Part shown: positions 34,937 through 35,000 of the stretch, one piece after another
How the letters are laid out: the number at the start of each line of letters is the position of its first letter
Position numbering within the stretch: the first letter of the stretch is position 1
NCBI RefSeq assembly: GCF_964340395.1
Contig: NC_135570.1
Location: 12,327,822-12,362,821, forward strand
Direction of reading: 5' to 3'
Length of the DNA: 35,000 nucleotides
Source: Glandiceps talaboti
Taxonomy: Eukaryota > Hemichordata > Enteropneusta > Spengelidae
The notes under the pieces: model-generated
Told to the model about the DNA's origin: nothing
The model's database searches: none
Seen by the model: the letters and a program-made list of their open reading frames with translations, nothing else
Position numbers and translations under genes: made by a program

Positions 34937-35000
34937 GTAAGTAAAGACATTGGGTGGCAATCTTTAGTTACTAGGTACATATTAAGAATGATGACGATGA

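Overview
The window is nuclear DNA of an animal: AT-rich, with short protein-coding exons bounded by GT/AG splice sites, long introns, abundant microsatellites, SINE, LINE and foldback debris, and no operon structure. The genes are a rhodopsin-class peptide GPCR and two large MAM-domain membrane proteins. This suits a marine bilaterian invertebrate (deuterostome or lophotrochozoan); I cannot name the species from sequence alone.

Layout. Bases 1-4858 (+) hold the 3' half of a rhodopsin-class peptide GPCR: TM3-TM5 at 1362-1766, TM6-TM7 at 2314-2529 and a short C-tail exon at 4757-4858. TM1-TM2 are not in the window. Its last intron carries an array of eleven 53-bp units joined to an inverted repeat, plus a small foldback element. 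Bases 4859-6180 are non-coding as far as I can see.

Bases 6883-19548 (+) hold a complete 18-exon gene that I assembled exon by exon with every splice phase consistent. It encodes about 958 residues: signal peptide, five MAM domains, one transmembrane helix and a cytoplasmic tail of about 35 residues. From 22599 to the right edge lies a tandem paralog with the same exon structure. Exons 1-17 are present and open; exon 18 lies beyond base 35000. The two genes are head to tail, about 15.5-15.8 kb apart, with about 2 kb of unrelated sequence and three copies of a junction repeat around the boundaries.

The main interest is the comparison of the two copies. Sequence identity is a patchwork: near-identical tracts (intron 1, exons 2-3, exon 7 to early exon 8) alternate with diverged ones, which suggests gene conversion. 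Some exons (8 and 13) differ mostly at amino-acid-changing sites. Each copy has its own insertions: a decayed LINE 3' end that seeded a 450-bp tetranucleotide array in copy 2, and a 343-bp foldback element and a perfect 66-bp-arm palindrome in copy 1. MAM5 has lost both cysteines of its first disulfide in both genes. Functionally the MAM proteins look like cell-surface adhesion or recognition receptors. Nothing in the sequence links them to the GPCR beyond proximity.
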